Shown piece after piece: positions 44,079 through 54,243 of a stretch of DNA of 64,000 bases. The stretch covers positions 7,254,001 through 7,318,000 of the forward strand of contig NZ_QUMQ01000001.1 in assembly GCF_003387075.1 (NCBI RefSeq), in the 5' to 3' direction. Position 1 is the stretch's first letter, and every line of letters starts with the position of its first letter. The notes beneath the pieces were generated by a model. The model was not told the DNA's origin, searched no databases, and saw only the letters and a program-made list of their open reading frames with translations. Both the position numbers and the translations under genes were made by a program. This DNA comes from Asanoa ferruginea (GTDB taxonomy: Bacteria > Actinomycetota > Actinomycetes > Mycobacteriales > Micromonosporaceae).

Positions 44079-44711
44079 TCAGGGCCGCGAGGTCGCGGCC
44101 ATGGTCGCCCGCCGGCGCCGCACGAACTCGATGACCACCGGGATGAACGACACCGCGACGATGGCGATCAGGATGAGCTCGACGTTGGAGCGGACGAAGC
44201 CGATCTGGCCCAGGAAGTAGCCCGCGACGGTGACTCCGGTGCCCCAGGCGATGCCGCCGATGACGTTGTAAGTCACGAAAGTGCGGTAGGACATCCGGCC
44301 GGCGCCGGCCACGACCGGCGTGAACGTGCGCACGATAGGCACGAACCGCGCGAGCACCACCGAGCGGCCGCCGTGGTTGGCGAAGAACGTCTCCGCCCGG
44401 CGCAGGTTCTCCTGCTTGAACAGCCGTGAGTCCGGCCGGCGGAACAAGGCCGGCCCGACCTTGCGGCCGAACAGGTAGCCCACCTGGTCGCCGGCGATCG
44501 CCGCGATGCTGATCAGCAGGCAGACCAACCACAGTGGAGCGTGCAGGGCGCCGCCGGCGACCAGCAGCCCGGCGGTGAAGAGCAACGAGTCGCCGGGCAG
44601 GAAGAAGCCCGCGAGGATGCCCGACTCCGCGAAGACGGCGACCAGGATCCCGATCAGCCCGAACGTGGAGATCAACTGGGCGGGGTCGAGGAACCCGAGG
44701 TTGGCTGTCAC
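44079..44711 (-). CDS. DedA-family membrane protein
   Basis: 210 residues. ESGILAGFFLPGDSLLFTAG near residue 28 is the DedA signature, and FARFVPIVRTFTPVVAGAGRMSYRTF the conserved Arg/Pro stretch (positions around 118-140), closer to the YghB/YqjA consensus than the copy at 40162. It ends 83 bases before the flippase start and may be co-transcribed with it. Likely a proton-coupled carrier for undecaprenyl phosphate or a scramblase. Confidence 0.92.
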   Translation of the reverse strand: MTANLGFLDPAQLISTFGLIGILVAVFAESGILAGFFLPGDSLLFTAGLLVAGGALHAPLWLVCLLISIAAIAGDQVGYLFGRKVGPALFRRPDSRLFKQENLRRAETFFANHGGRSVVLARFVPIVRTFTPVVAGAGRMSYRTFVTYNVIGGIAWGTGVTVAGYFLGQIGFVRSNVELILIAIVAVSFIPVVIEFVRRRRATMAATSRP

Positions 44712-44756
44712 CTGACCACCGTGCGTCGGCGAGGCTGAACGTAGCCTGAAAGCCCG

Positions 44757-45434
44757 TCAGCCCCCGTCGGCCGCGAGCCGGTAGCCGGTGCCGCGCACGG
44801 TCTCGATCGCCGCCTTCCCGTAGGGCAGGTCGATCTTGCGGCGCAGGTAGCGGACGTACACCTCGACGATGTTCTGGTCGCCATCGAAGTTCATGTCCCA
44901 CACGTTCTCGATGATCGCCGTCTTGCTGACCACGTCGCCGCGATGGCGCATCAGGAACTCCAGCAACGCGAACTCGCGGCTCGTCACGGTGATCTCATCG
45001 TTCCCACGGGTCACGCGTCGCCGGGCCGGATCGACCGACAGGTCGCCGGCGGTGAGCACGGTCGGCCGTGCGGGCGCGCCGCGGCGGGTCAGCGCGCGCA
45101 GGCGGGCGACCAGGACCACGAACGAGAACGGCTTGGTGAGGTAGTCGTCGGCGCCCAGATCGAGGGCGTCGGCCTGGTCATACTCGCCGTCCTTGGCGGT
45201 CAGCATCAGGATCGGCGTCCAGACCTCGCGGGCCCGCAACTGCCGCGACACCTCGTACCCGCTCATGCCCGGCAGCATGATGTCGAGCACGACGACGTCG
45301 TAGGGATGCTCGGTCGCCGCCCACAACCCGTCGGGCCCGGTGTGCATGACGTCGACCGCGAAGCCCTCCCCGGTCAGCCCCTCGCGGACCATCTCGGCCA
45401 GCGCGACCTCGTCCTCAACGAGCAGAATCCGCAT
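44757..45434 (-). CDS. OmpR-family response regulator
   Basis: 225 residues from the ATG at 45434. Receiver VLLVEDE-type start (ILLVEDEVAL), phospho-Asp in VVVLDIMLPGMSG, Lys in YLTKPFSF. Winged helix tail EVYVRYLRRKID and ETVRGTGYRLA. Its start lies 20 bases inside the kinase gene, so the two are coupled. Resembles MprA/PrrA-type envelope stress regulators. It may control the DedA and lipid-glycan genes downstream on the same strand. Confidence 0.92.
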   Translation of the reverse strand: MRILLVEDEVALAEMVREGLTGEGFAVDVMHTGPDGLWAATEHPYDVVVLDIMLPGMSGYEVSRQLRAREVWTPILMLTAKDGEYDQADALDLGADDYLTKPFSFVVLVARLRALTRRGAPARPTVLTAGDLSVDPARRRVTRGNDEITVTSREFALLEFLMRHRGDVVSKTAIIENVWDMNFDGDQNIVEVYVRYLRRKIDLPYGKAAIETVRGTGYRLAADGG

Positions 45435-46839
45435 CGTCGCCCCCTTTTCCGGAACCGCTCGGCAGCCAGATGTGCAGCGAAGCGCCACCGCTGGCCGAGG
45501 TTTCGACCGTGATGCGCCCGCCGTGACTGGCGACGATCTCGTGCACGATCGCCAGTCCGAGGCCAGAGCCACCATCTGATCGGGTACGACTGTCGTCGAG
45601 CCGCACGAACCGGTCGAAGACCCGTTCCCGGTCGGCTTCGTCGATGCCCGGACCGTCGTCGTCGACCCGCAGGTCGGTGCCGTGGTCGTCGGCCGCGACC
45701 GTCAGCGTCACGACGTGTCGCGCGTAGCGGGCGGCGTTGTCGCACAGGTTGCGGATCGCCCGCTCGAGCTGGTGGGCGTCGCCGCGCACCCGGGCCGGCC
45801 GGATGCGCGACTCGATGCGCAGTTCGGGATGTTCGGCGTGCAGGCGATCGCGCTCGACGTAGGCGAGGTCGTCGAGGTCGACGTCGTCGTGCCGCACGGC
45901 CAACCCGTGCTCGTCGGCCCGCGCCAGCAACAGCAGATCGGAGATGATCCGGCTCAGCCGGGCGGTTTCGCCCCGCATGCGCCGCACCTGCCGGCCGTGG
46001 GCGGGATCGGCGGCCTCGAGGAGCTCGAGCCCGACCTGGAGGGTGGCCAGCGGGCTGCGCAGCTCGTGGCTCGCGTCGGCGACGAACCGGCGTTGCGTCT
46101 CCGCGGCGCCCTGGAGCCGGTCGAGCATCGCGTTCATCGTCTCGGCCAGCGCCGCGACCTCGTCGCGGGCGGACGGGACCGGGACCCGGGTACGCAGGTC
46201 GCTGGCGGTGATCGTCGACACGCGGCGGCGGATCGCCTCGACGGGGCGCAGCGACTTGCCGACAAACAGATAGGTCGCCAGGGCTACGACGACCGCCAGG
46301 ACCGGCACCCCGACGAGCGCCGCCCGCACGATCGCCTCGACGCTTTCGTTGACCGGTCGCAACGACTGGCCGACCACCACGATCCGCGCACCCTCGGGGG
46401 TCTGCGCCCCGGTGACGACGATCCGGAACTTGTCCTCGTCGCCGGGTGAGAGCAGCCGTTCCTGCGTCACGCTTTGCCCCGGAGCCGGGCGGGCGGTGGT
46501 CAGCGGGCCCCGGCCGGCGAGGTCGGGCGAGGCGTCCAGGACCCGGCCGGAGCGGTCGAGCACCTGCACGGCGGTGCGATCGCCGGCGCCGGGTTGCAGC
46601 GTCTGCGTGAGGCGGGTGGGGTCGTCGGCCTGGAGGGCGGCGACGACCTGCCCGGTCCGCTGGTCGGCGGCGGCGTCGACGTTGCCGGTCAGGGTGGCCC
46701 GGGTCGTGAGCAGCAGGCCAAGGCCGGCGAGGAGGACGGCGCAGGCGACGACTGCGGCGGCCGCCAGCGCGGTGCGCACGCGGACGCTGCCCAGCCGCGC
46801 AGCCCAGGGCTGCGCGCTGCGTCGAAGGGCGGCCGTCAC
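45415..46839 (-). CDS. Sensor histidine kinase (MprB/HisKA type)
   Basis: 474 residues from a GTG at 46839. Two helices (near residues 24-45 and 165-185) bracket an extracytoplasmic domain of about 110 residues with no Cys. A HAMP segment, the H-box DASHELRSPLATLQ, the N-box IRNLCDNAARYA, and G-boxes DDDGPGI and GSGLGLAI follow. It senses an unknown envelope signal and signals to the regulator encoded next. Confidence 0.92.
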   Translation of the reverse strand: MTAALRRSAQPWAARLGSVRVRTALAAAAVVACAVLLAGLGLLLTTRATLTGNVDAAADQRTGQVVAALQADDPTRLTQTLQPGAGDRTAVQVLDRSGRVLDASPDLAGRGPLTTARPAPGQSVTQERLLSPGDEDKFRIVVTGAQTPEGARIVVVGQSLRPVNESVEAIVRAALVGVPVLAVVVALATYLFVGKSLRPVEAIRRRVSTITASDLRTRVPVPSARDEVAALAETMNAMLDRLQGAAETQRRFVADASHELRSPLATLQVGLELLEAADPAHGRQVRRMRGETARLSRIISDLLLLARADEHGLAVRHDDVDLDDLAYVERDRLHAEHPELRIESRIRPARVRGDAHQLERAIRNLCDNAARYARHVVTLTVAADDHGTDLRVDDDGPGIDEADRERVFDRFVRLDDSRTRSDGGSGLGLAIVHEIVASHGGRITVETSASGGASLHIWLPSGSGKGGDDADSAR

Positions 46840-46968
46840 CTTCGAAGCGTAGGACCCCCCTGCCTGAGAACACGCTGAACAGGCGCGCTTCAGCCCATTC
46901 TCAGGGCGGCCTTCCTAGCGTCCCGCAGGCACGGGCGGCGACCGCTGCCAGCAGGAGGGCCCCAGAGC

Positions 46969-48054
46969 ATGCGACCAACCCCGCGGATAGCGATGATCTC
47001 GGCCAGCATCGGCGCCGGGCACGACCAGGCCGCCGACCAGCTGACGACCGCACTTGTCGCGCGCGGCTGCACGGTGACCCGGCACGACTTCCTCGATCTG
47101 CTGCCGGCCGGGGCCGGGCATCGGCTCTCCGAGCTCTACGCGGCCCAGCTCCGCAGGGCACCGGGTAGCTGGGGCGCGCTCGTCGGCGCCCTGCGCCGGC
47201 CGGCGTTGGCCGGGGCGGCCGCCGGCGCCGTCGCCCGGGCGGCGGCTCCGGGGGTCCAGGCGGCCCTGACCGGGCAGGAGGACCTCGTCGTGTCCACCTT
47301 CCCGTTCGCCAGCCAGACGCTCGGCCGGCTCCGGGCCACCGGCCGGCTGGCCTCGCCGGTGGCCACCTTTCTCTGTGACCCGTCGGTGCATCCGCTGTGG
47401 GTGTCCGACGGCGTCGACACGCACATGGCGGTGGACACCGTCGCCGCGGCGCAGGCCCATCGGCTCGGGGCGCGCGGGATCCTCGTCTGCGCTCCGGCCG
47501 TCGGTCCCGAGTTCCGCCCGGGCACCGAGGCGCAGAGGCGCGCGGCCCGCGCGCGCTGGGGCCTGCCGGACGGCCCGATCGCGCTGGTGGTCGGCGGATC
47601 CTGGGGTGCCGGACAGCTCGCGCACACCGCGCGGGACATCGCCGCCACCGGGCTGGCCACGCCGGTGACCGTCTGCGGCCACAACACGCGGCTGCACCGG
47701 CGGCTGGTCAGTGGCGGGCCGGGCATCACCCTGGGCTGGGTCGCCGACATGGCCGAACTGCTGCGGGCCGCCGACGTCGTGGTGCACAACGCCGGCGGGA
47801 TGACCTGCTGGGAGGCGATCGCCGCGGGTGTGCCGCTGCTGGCCTACCGGGCTCTGCCCGGCCACGGCACCGCCAACGCCGCGGCGCTCAAACAGGCCGG
47901 ACTGTCCGCCTGGTGCCGTGACCGTGCCCAGCTCAGGGCGGCGCTGCGCGATCCGTGCCCGGTGCCGCCGCAGCCGGTGACCGCGCCCCTGCCGGCCGAC
48001 GCGCTGGCGCGGTTGCTGGGAGCGCCGGTCGCCGACCTGGCGCCGGCGACGTGA
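46969..48054 (+). CDS. MGD-synthase-like family 28 glycosyltransferase
   Basis: 361 residues from the ATG at 46969, preceded by AGGAGGG. ISASIGAGHDQAADQL near residue 10 matches the acceptor-side N-terminal domain of monogalactosyldiacylglycerol synthases and processive diglucosyl synthases. The C-terminal half has VVGGSWGAGQL, GWVADMAELLRAADVVVHNAGGMT and the donor site of GT28/MurG. It probably adds hexose to diacylglycerol or a related lipid at the membrane. GTGA overlap with a polysaccharide deacetylase gene. Confidence 0.78.
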   Translation: MRPTPRIAMISASIGAGHDQAADQLTTALVARGCTVTRHDFLDLLPAGAGHRLSELYAAQLRRAPGSWGALVGALRRPALAGAAAGAVARAAAPGVQAALTGQEDLVVSTFPFASQTLGRLRATGRLASPVATFLCDPSVHPLWVSDGVDTHMAVDTVAAAQAHRLGARGILVCAPAVGPEFRPGTEAQRRAARARWGLPDGPIALVVGGSWGAGQLAHTARDIAATGLATPVTVCGHNTRLHRRLVSGGPGITLGWVADMAELLRAADVVVHNAGGMTCWEAIAAGVPLLAYRALPGHGTANAAALKQAGLSAWCRDRAQLRAALRDPCPVPPQPVTAPLPADALARLLGAPVADLAPAT

Positions 48055-48749
48055 ACCGAGGTTGGCGTGCGGCGCTGGCCATCGCCGCGACGGCCGTCGC
48101 TCCGGCGCTCGCGCCCTCGCTGCAGGTGGTGGCTCCGGCGCTCGCCGGCGTCGGGGACCGGCGGCACGTCGCGCTCACCTTCGACGACGGACCCCATCCG
48201 TCGTCGACACCGGCGTTCCTGGAGCTGCTCGACCGGCTGGGCGTACGCGCGACGTTCTTCCTCCTCGGCGAACAGGCCGCCGCCTACCCTGCGTTGGCGC
48301 GCCGGATCGTCGTCGACGGCCACGAGGTAGCGCTGCACGGCTACCGCCATCGCCTGCTACCCACCCGCAGCCCGTCGGCCACCCGGGACGACCTGCACCG
48401 GGGCTACGCCAGCGTGGCCACCGTGACCGGGGTTCAGCCGCGGTGGTACCGACCGCCCTACGGCGTGCTGACCCCGGCCGCCCAAGCGGCGGCGGCCGAG
48501 CTCGGCATGCGCCCCGTCCTCTGGACCGACTGGGGTCGCGACTGGACGGCCCGGGCCACCCCAGGGACCGTGTACGACACCGTCACGCGCCGGCTCGCCG
48601 GAGGCGCCACGGTCCTGCTGCACGACAGCGACACCCAGTCGGCACCGGGCTCCTGGCGCGCCACCCTCGGCGCGGTCACCCCACTCGCCGGGGCCTGCGA
48701 CCGTCGAGGGTGGACGATCGGCCCGCTCGGCGAGCACCGGATGGCGTGA
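48051..48749 (+). CDS. Secreted polysaccharide deacetylase (CE4, NodB homology)
   Basis: 232 residues from a GTG at 48051. A signal peptide (ALAIAATAVAPALAPSL) precedes the NodB domain. TFDDGPHP (catalytic Asp45, metal Asp46) and HGYRH (metal His pair) are the first two CE4 motifs; RPPYGVL and WTDWGRDW are motifs 3 and 4, and LLHDS motif 5. It removes N-acetyl groups from a glycan outside the cell. Coupled to the MGD-like transferase, so it may trim a glycolipid or cell-wall glycan made with it. Confidence 0.88.
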   Translation: MNRGWRAALAIAATAVAPALAPSLQVVAPALAGVGDRRHVALTFDDGPHPSSTPAFLELLDRLGVRATFFLLGEQAAAYPALARRIVVDGHEVALHGYRHRLLPTRSPSATRDDLHRGYASVATVTGVQPRWYRPPYGVLTPAAQAAAAELGMRPVLWTDWGRDWTARATPGTVYDTVTRRLAGGATVLLHDSDTQSAPGSWRATLGAVTPLAGACDRRGWTIGPLGEHRMA

Positions 48750-48752
48750 GGG

Positions 48753-49427
48753 TCAGCGGACCCAGCGGTAGCGGTGTTCCGGCCGGCCGGTGCCGCCATA
48801 CCGCCGCCGCACCTCGGCCTTGCCCGTCTGCGCCAGGTATTCCAGATAGCGGCGGGTGCTGACCCGCGACAACCCGGCCTGCTCGGCGCACTCCCCCGCC
48901 GACAGGTCGGTCGGGCTGTCGCGGAGCACCGCGATCACGAGATCGGCGGTCGTCGGGTTGAGGCCCTTGGGCAGCGTCGTGTCGGTCTGCCGGAGGGCAC
49001 CGAACAGCTTGTCGACGTCGGTCTGCGCCGCCGCGTCCGCGCCGGCCGCGGCGAAGCGATGCAGTGCGGTGGCGTAACGCTCCAAACTGGACCGCAAGGT
49101 CTCGAAGGAGAACGGCTTGACCACGTAGTGCACGACGCCACCGCGGAGCGCGCCGCGCACGGTCTGCGCGTCGCGCGACGCGGTCACCACCAGCACGTCG
49201 ACCGGGCTGTCCTGCTCGCGGAGGCGGCGGAGCACCTCGAGCCCGGAGATGTCCGGCAGGTAGATGTCGAGCAGCACCAGGTCGGGCGCGAGCTGGTCGA
49301 CCGCGGCCAGCGCCTCCTCGCCGGTGTGCGCCACCCCGATGACGGTGAACCCGGGCACCCGTTCGACGAGCCCGGTGTGCACCCGGGCGACCATGAAGTC
49401 GTCGTCGACGACGAGGACCCGGATCAC
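48753..49427 (-). CDS. CitB/DctR-type response regulator
   Basis: 224 residues. Receiver starts VLVVDDD, has phospho-Asp in LVLLDIYLPDISG and Lys in YVVKPFSFE. The C-terminal part has LSAGECAEQAGLSRVSTRRYLEYL, the helix-turn-helix used by CitB/DpiA regulators. It overlaps the kinase gene by four bases and, with it, stands divergent from tctCBA, so it most likely switches on tricarboxylate uptake. Confidence 0.9.
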   Translation of the reverse strand: MIRVLVVDDDFMVARVHTGLVERVPGFTVIGVAHTGEEALAAVDQLAPDLVLLDIYLPDISGLEVLRRLREQDSPVDVLVVTASRDAQTVRGALRGGVVHYVVKPFSFETLRSSLERYATALHRFAAAGADAAAQTDVDKLFGALRQTDTTLPKGLNPTTADLVIAVLRDSPTDLSAGECAEQAGLSRVSTRRYLEYLAQTGKAEVRRRYGGTGRPEHRYRWVR

Positions 49428-50980
49428 GACCCGCTCCGCTTCTGGCGCGGCAGCCGCGCCGTGAACGTCGGTCCCGCCACGGAGACTGAACCGCCCCGGG
49501 CCGCGCAGACCTTGCTGACCAACGCCAGACCCAGCCCGCGGTGGCCGTCGCCGCTCTTGGTGCTGAACCCGCTGCGGAACACCTTCTCGGCCAGTTCGCT
49601 GGCGACACCCGGGCCGGAGTCACGCACCACGACCACCACGTCGCCGCCGTCGCGCCGGACGCTGACCTCGACCTGGCCACCCGGCGACACCGCGTCGATG
49701 GCGTTGTCGACCAGGTTGCCGGTGACCGTGACGAGGTCGGCGGCGAGCCGGTCCTCCAGCGGCCCGGGAATGCGGCTGTCCGGCCGCACGACCAACGACA
49801 CGAGTTGCTCTGCCGCGACGCTGGCCTTGGCGATGATCAGCGCGGCGAGGGCCGGGTCGGCGATCCGCGACTGCACCTCGTTGCTCAACGCCTCCTGTGC
49901 CTCGCCGGCGCTGATGATGAAGTTGACCGCCTCTTCGTACTGACCGAGCTGGAGCAGCCCGGAGATGGTGTGCAGCCGGTTGGTGAACTCGTGAGCCTGG
50001 GCCCGCAGCGTGTCGGTCGCCGTGCGGCTCAGCGCCAGCTCGTGCTCCAATGAGGACAGTTCGGTCTGGTCGCGCAGCGTCGTGACCGTGCCCACCGCGG
50101 TGCCGCGCACGACGACCGGCATCCGGTTGAGCACCAGTACCCGGGCGTCCTGCACGACCACCGCGTCGGGCTCGTCGGCGCCGCCGGTCAACAGCTCGGC
50201 GAGCGGCTCGCCGACGATCGCCCGCAACGGCCGGCCGGTGGCGTCGGCGGGCAGGCCGAGCAGCCGGACCGCCTCGTCGTTGGCGAGCGTCACCCGACCC
50301 GCGGTGTCGAGCCCCATCAGGCCTTCCTTGATGCCGTGCAGCATGGCCTCGCGGTGCTCGACCAGGCCGGCGATCTCGCGCGGCTCCAGCCCGAGCGTCT
50401 GCCGCTTCACCCGCCGGGCGAGCAGCAGCGAGCCGCTGACACCCAGGACCGAGCCGAGCAGCAGGTAGGTCAGCAGGTCGGGCGTCGCGGCCGCGATCAA
50501 TTCCGGCAACGACGGGTAGGCCTTGCCGGCGATCACCAGACCCAGGACGTGCGCGTCGGCCGGGTCCAGGATGGGCTCGTGTGCCACCAGGAACCGTGAC
50601 CCGTCGTCGACGACGCCGAGCCAGCCCCGGCCGGCCAGCCCGTCGCTGTCGGCGAGGGGCGCCCGTCGACCCCGGTCGGGGCCCGTCAGGAGGGTCCCGC
50701 CGGCGTCGGTGAGCACGACGAAGGAGGAGCCGGAGACGCTGCGCGCGGTCTCCGCCACCGCGGCCAGCGGTTCCTGCCAGATCGGATCGCCGACGCCCTG
50801 TCGGACCGTGTCGTTGGCCGCGAGGTTCGCCGCGATCGACCGCAGCCGGGCGCCCTCCTCCCGGCGGAACGCGGCCGCGGATCCGGCCAGCGAGACGGCG
50901 GCCACCGCGGCCACGACCAGCAGCACGATGCCGAGTTGGAACAGCAGCAGTTGCCGGGTGAGGGTGAGCTGCCAGCGCAT
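49424..50980 (-). CDS. CitA/DcuS-type sensor histidine kinase
   Basis: 518 residues from the ATG at 50980. Two helices bracket an extracytoplasmic PDC/CACHE-like sensor domain (residues 40-165). A PAS domain follows (MLHGIKEGLMGLDTAGRVTLAND), then the SPOB-type H-box AHEFTNRLHTISGLLQLG and the ATPase motifs LVDNAIDAV and GLGLALV. CitA-like kinases bind citrate or C4-dicarboxylates directly. 178 bases separate it from tctC. Confidence 0.92.
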   Translation of the reverse strand: MRWQLTLTRQLLLFQLGIVLLVVAAVAAVSLAGSAAAFRREEGARLRSIAANLAANDTVRQGVGDPIWQEPLAAVAETARSVSGSSFVVLTDAGGTLLTGPDRGRRAPLADSDGLAGRGWLGVVDDGSRFLVAHEPILDPADAHVLGLVIAGKAYPSLPELIAAATPDLLTYLLLGSVLGVSGSLLLARRVKRQTLGLEPREIAGLVEHREAMLHGIKEGLMGLDTAGRVTLANDEAVRLLGLPADATGRPLRAIVGEPLAELLTGGADEPDAVVVQDARVLVLNRMPVVVRGTAVGTVTTLRDQTELSSLEHELALSRTATDTLRAQAHEFTNRLHTISGLLQLGQYEEAVNFIISAGEAQEALSNEVQSRIADPALAALIIAKASVAAEQLVSLVVRPDSRIPGPLEDRLAADLVTVTGNLVDNAIDAVSPGGQVEVSVRRDGGDVVVVVRDSGPGVASELAEKVFRSGFSTKSGDGHRGLGLALVSKVCAARGGSVSVAGPTFTARLPRQKRSGS

Positions 50981-51158
50981 ACGCCTGCTCCTCGCGGAGG
51001 GATTCACAGCGGTGATGCGGCGAAGGGTAACTGCCGGGTGGCCGGGATCAAAACGACCAAAACTTCCTGTGCGTACACAAGGGTGACCTGGTCCGTGGGG
51101 TCGGGGCATGGTGCGTAACACGCCCGCCATCCCTCATTGACAGGAGCGTGACCCCACG

Positions 51159-52175
51159 ATGCGCAGCAAGCTTCTTGGCCTGGTGGTGACCGCCGCCGTT
51201 CTCGGCGTCGCCGGTTGCGCGGAGCAGTCGGTCGGCGGGTCCAACGATCAGGCCGCCGCCTACCCGAGCAAGACCCTGCAGATCATGGCTCCGGCAGCGG
51301 CCGGTGGCGGCTGGGACACCACCGCACGCTCGATGCAGAAGTCACTCCAGGACGGCGGCCTCCTCAACGGACACTCGGCCGACGTCCGTAACGTCAACGG
51401 CGCGGCCGGCACGATCGGGCTGGCCGAGCTGGTCAGCAGCCACTCCGGCGACGCACACCAACTGATGATCACCGGCCTGGTGATGGTCGGCGGCGTGGTG
51501 ACCAACAAGTCGCAGGTCAACCTGACCCAGACGACGCCGATCGCGACGCTGACCTCAGAGTCGGAGGTCGTCGTGGTGCGGGCTGACTCGAAATACAAGA
51601 CCTTGAAGGATCTGCTGGACGTGGCCAAGGCCGATCCGGCCGCGGTGAAATGGGGTGGCGGCTCCGCCGGCGGCACCGACCACATCCTCGTCGGGCTGCT
51701 CGCCAAGGCGGCCGGCGCCGACGCGAAGACCGTGGCCAAGCAATACGTGGCCTACTCCGGCGGCGGCGAGGCCAAGGCTGCCCTGCTCTCCGGCGACATC
51801 TCGGTCGGCGTCTCCGGCGCCAGCGAGTTCGCCGACCTGGTCAAGTCCGGCGACCTGCGGGCGCTGGCCGTCTCCGGCGGAGCGCCGGAAGACGTGGGCG
51901 CCGGCTCACCCACCGCAACGATCAAGGACGCCGGCTACGACGTCGAACTGCTCAACTGGCGCGGCGTCGTGGCGCCGCCCGGGATCAGCGACGCCGACCG
52001 GACCGCGGTCATCGGCCTGGTCGACAAGCTGCACGCCTCCGACGCGTGGAAGCAGACGCTGACCGAGAAGAAGTGGCAGGACTTCTACCGGTCCGGCGAC
52101 GACGCGAAGGCCTTCTTCGAGGCGGAGAGCACCCGGATCACCGCGGTCCTCGCCGAGATCGGGCTGGGCCAGTGA
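51159..52175 (+). CDS. tctC: Tripartite tricarboxylate transporter substrate-binding lipoprotein
   Basis: 338 residues. Lipobox GVAGC fixes the lipidated Cys near residue 20. The Bug/TctC fold is shown by [17 protein letters not shown] near residue 45, [12 protein letters not shown] near residue 168, and [12 protein letters not shown] near residue 265, where the carboxylate is held. It captures citrate or a similar acid outside and hands it to TctAB. Coupled to tctB by GTGA. Divergent from the CitAB-like genes. Confidence 0.93.
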   Translation: MRSKLLGLVVTAAVLGVAGCAEQSVGGSNDQAAAYPSKTLQIMAPAAAGGGWDTTARSMQKSLQDGGLLNGHSADVRNVNGAAGTIGLAELVSSHSGDAHQLMITGLVMVGGVVTNKSQVNLTQTTPIATLTSESEVVVVRADSKYKTLKDLLDVAKADPAAVKWGGGSAGGTDHILVGLLAKAAGADAKTVAKQYVAYSGGGEAKAALLSGDISVGVSGASEFADLVKSGDLRALAVSGGAPEDVGAGSPTATIKDAGYDVELLNWRGVVAPPGISDADRTAVIGLVDKLHASDAWKQTLTEKKWQDFYRSGDDAKAFFEAESTRITAVLAEIGLGQ

Positions 52176-52726
52176 CCCAGCCGGCCACCCCGCGCACGTC
52201 CGACCCGCCGCCACCGGCGGACGCGGACGGGCCGGGTCAGGTGGAGGCGAGCCCGCTGGCCGGGCTCGCCGCCGGCCTGGTCCTCGTCGCCGCCGGGGTA
52301 GCGCTGTTCGTCCGGGCGTTGCTGGTCGGCGCCGACCGGGGCATCACGCTCGGCGGGCCGACGTCGGCACCGATCGTCGTCACGGGCCTGTGGGTGGTGG
52401 TGGCGGTCGCCTACCTCGTCACCCGGATCGCCGCGTGGCGCCGGCGCGTGCCCCGCCCCGCCGCCGCCCGGCCCACCTGGCGGGTGCCGATCCTGCTGAT
52501 GGTGCTGCTGGTCGCCTACGCGTTCGTCCTCAAATACACGGCGGTCGGATATGTGCTCGCCACCGTCCTGTTCTATGTCGGCTCGGCCCAACTGTTGTCG
52601 ACCCGCCCGCTGCGCGAGGTGATCGTGCGGGACACGATCGTCGGCGTCGTCCTGTCGCTGACCATCTATCTCTCCTTCACCAAGTTGCTCGGCATCGTGC
52701 TGCCGGCGGGGGTGCTGCCGCTGTGA
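52172..52726 (+). CDS. tctB: Tripartite tricarboxylate transporter small membrane subunit
   Basis: 184 residues from a GTG at 52172. A Pro-rich 30-residue N-terminus is followed by four hydrophobic helices (starting [20 protein letters not shown], then [31 protein letters not shown] and the last near [19 protein letters not shown]), the TctB pattern. It stabilises TctA and helps docking of the binding protein. GTGA overlaps on both sides. Confidence 0.85.
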   Translation: MTQPATPRTSDPPPPADADGPGQVEASPLAGLAAGLVLVAAGVALFVRALLVGADRGITLGGPTSAPIVVTGLWVVVAVAYLVTRIAAWRRRVPRPAAARPTWRVPILLMVLLVAYAFVLKYTAVGYVLATVLFYVGSAQLLSTRPLREVIVRDTIVGVVLSLTIYLSFTKLLGIVLPAGVLPL

Positions 52727-54243
52727 ACGCGTTCGCCAATCTCATCGACGGCTTCGGCGCGGTGCTGACACCACAGAACCTGTTGTACGCCGCGATCGGC
52801 GTCACCGTGGGAACGCTGGTCGGCATGCTGCCCGGCATCGGCCCGGCGCTGACGATCGCGCTGCTGCTGCCGGTGGCCCTGGAACTGGACGACCCCACCG
52901 GCACGCTCATCATGTTCGCCGGCATCTACTACGGCGCCATGTATGGCGGGTCGACGACCTCGATCCTGCTCAACACACCCGGCGAGTCGGCCTCGGTGGC
53001 CACCTCCATCGAGGGTTATCAGATGGCCAAGCGCGGCCGGGCCCGCGCCGCGCTCGCCACCGCCGCGATCGGCTCGTTCGTCGCCGCCATCATCACGACC
53101 ATCCTGCTGACCTTCGTCACCGAGCCGATGGCCCGGCTGGCGGTGACGTTCCGCGCGTCCGACTACTTCGCGCTGGCCCTGCTCGCGATGGTCACCGTCA
53201 CCGCGGTGGTCGGTGCCTCGATCGTCCGCGGGCTGATGTCGCTGACGTTCGGGCTGTTCCTCGGCATCGTCGGCATCGACGCGCTGACCGGCCAGGCCCG
53301 CTTCACCTTCGGCGTCGCGTCGATGCTCGACGGCATCGACGTGGTGGTCGTGATCGTCGGCCTGTTCGCCGTCGGCGAGACGCTGTTCATCGCCTCGCGG
53401 CTGCGCGAGTTGCCGGAGAAGGCCGTGCCGCTGGAGCCGGCGACCGGCTTCGCGTGGCTCTCCCGCGCCGACTGGAGCCGCTCCTGGCGGCCGTGGCTGC
53501 GCGGCACCGCGCTGGGCTTCCCGTTCGGCGCGCTGCCCTCGGGCGGCGCGGAACTGCCGACGTTCCTGTCCTACATGTATGAGAAGCGCCGGTCCCGCAA
53601 CCGCGAGGAGTTCGGCCGCGGCGCCATCGAGGGCGTCGCCGGGCCCGAGGCGGCCAACAACGCGTCGTTCTCCGGCGTGCTGGTGCCGCTGTTGACGCTG
53701 GGCATCCCGACCTCGGCGACGGCGGCGGTCATGCTGGCGGCGTTCAGCTATTTCAACCTCTCCCCCGGCCCGCAACTCCTGCAGAACCAGGGCCCGCTGG
53801 TGTGGGCGTTGATCGCGTCGCTGTTCGTCGGGAACGTGCTGCTGCTCGCCCTCAACCTGCCACTCATTCAGCTCTGGGTGAAGGTGCTCCAGATCCCCCG
53901 GCCCCTGCTCTACTCCGGCATCCTCGTGTTCGCCACGCTCGGCGTCTACGCGGTGTCCGGAAACATCGTCGACGTGCTCCTGGCGTACGCCATCGGCCTG
54001 ATCGCGATGCTCATGCGGCACCTGGACTTCCCCATCGCGCCGGCCATCCTCGGGCTCATCCTGGGGCCGCTGATGGAAACCCAGTTCCGGCGGGCGCTGC
54101 TCCTGGCCGACGGCGACCTGTCGATCTTCGTCCGGCGGCCGCTGACCCTGATCCTGCTGCTGCTCGCCGTGGCCGCGCTCGCCCTGCCGCACCTGCCCAA
54201 GCTCTTCCGCGGCCAGCGCGCGGTGGTCACCGGCGAGGACTAG
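52723..54243 (+). CDS. tctA: Tripartite tricarboxylate transporter large permease subunit
   Basis: 506 residues from a GTG at 52723. [17 protein letters not shown] near residue 35 and [19 protein letters not shown] near residue 68 are diagnostic of TctA. About twelve helices. [15 protein letters not shown] near residue 325 repeats the same loop in the second half. It imports tricarboxylates with sodium or protons. Its TAG stop forms the first arm of the hairpin at 54240-54410. Confidence 0.95.
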   Translation: MNAFANLIDGFGAVLTPQNLLYAAIGVTVGTLVGMLPGIGPALTIALLLPVALELDDPTGTLIMFAGIYYGAMYGGSTTSILLNTPGESASVATSIEGYQMAKRGRARAALATAAIGSFVAAIITTILLTFVTEPMARLAVTFRASDYFALALLAMVTVTAVVGASIVRGLMSLTFGLFLGIVGIDALTGQARFTFGVASMLDGIDVVVVIVGLFAVGETLFIASRLRELPEKAVPLEPATGFAWLSRADWSRSWRPWLRGTALGFPFGALPSGGAELPTFLSYMYEKRRSRNREEFGRGAIEGVAGPEAANNASFSGVLVPLLTLGIPTSATAAVMLAAFSYFNLSPGPQLLQNQGPLVWALIASLFVGNVLLLALNLPLIQLWVKVLQIPRPLLYSGILVFATLGVYAVSGNIVDVLLAYAIGLIAMLMRHLDFPIAPAILGLILGPLMETQFRRALLLADGDLSIFVRRPLTLILLLLAVAALALPHLPKLFRGQRAVVTGED

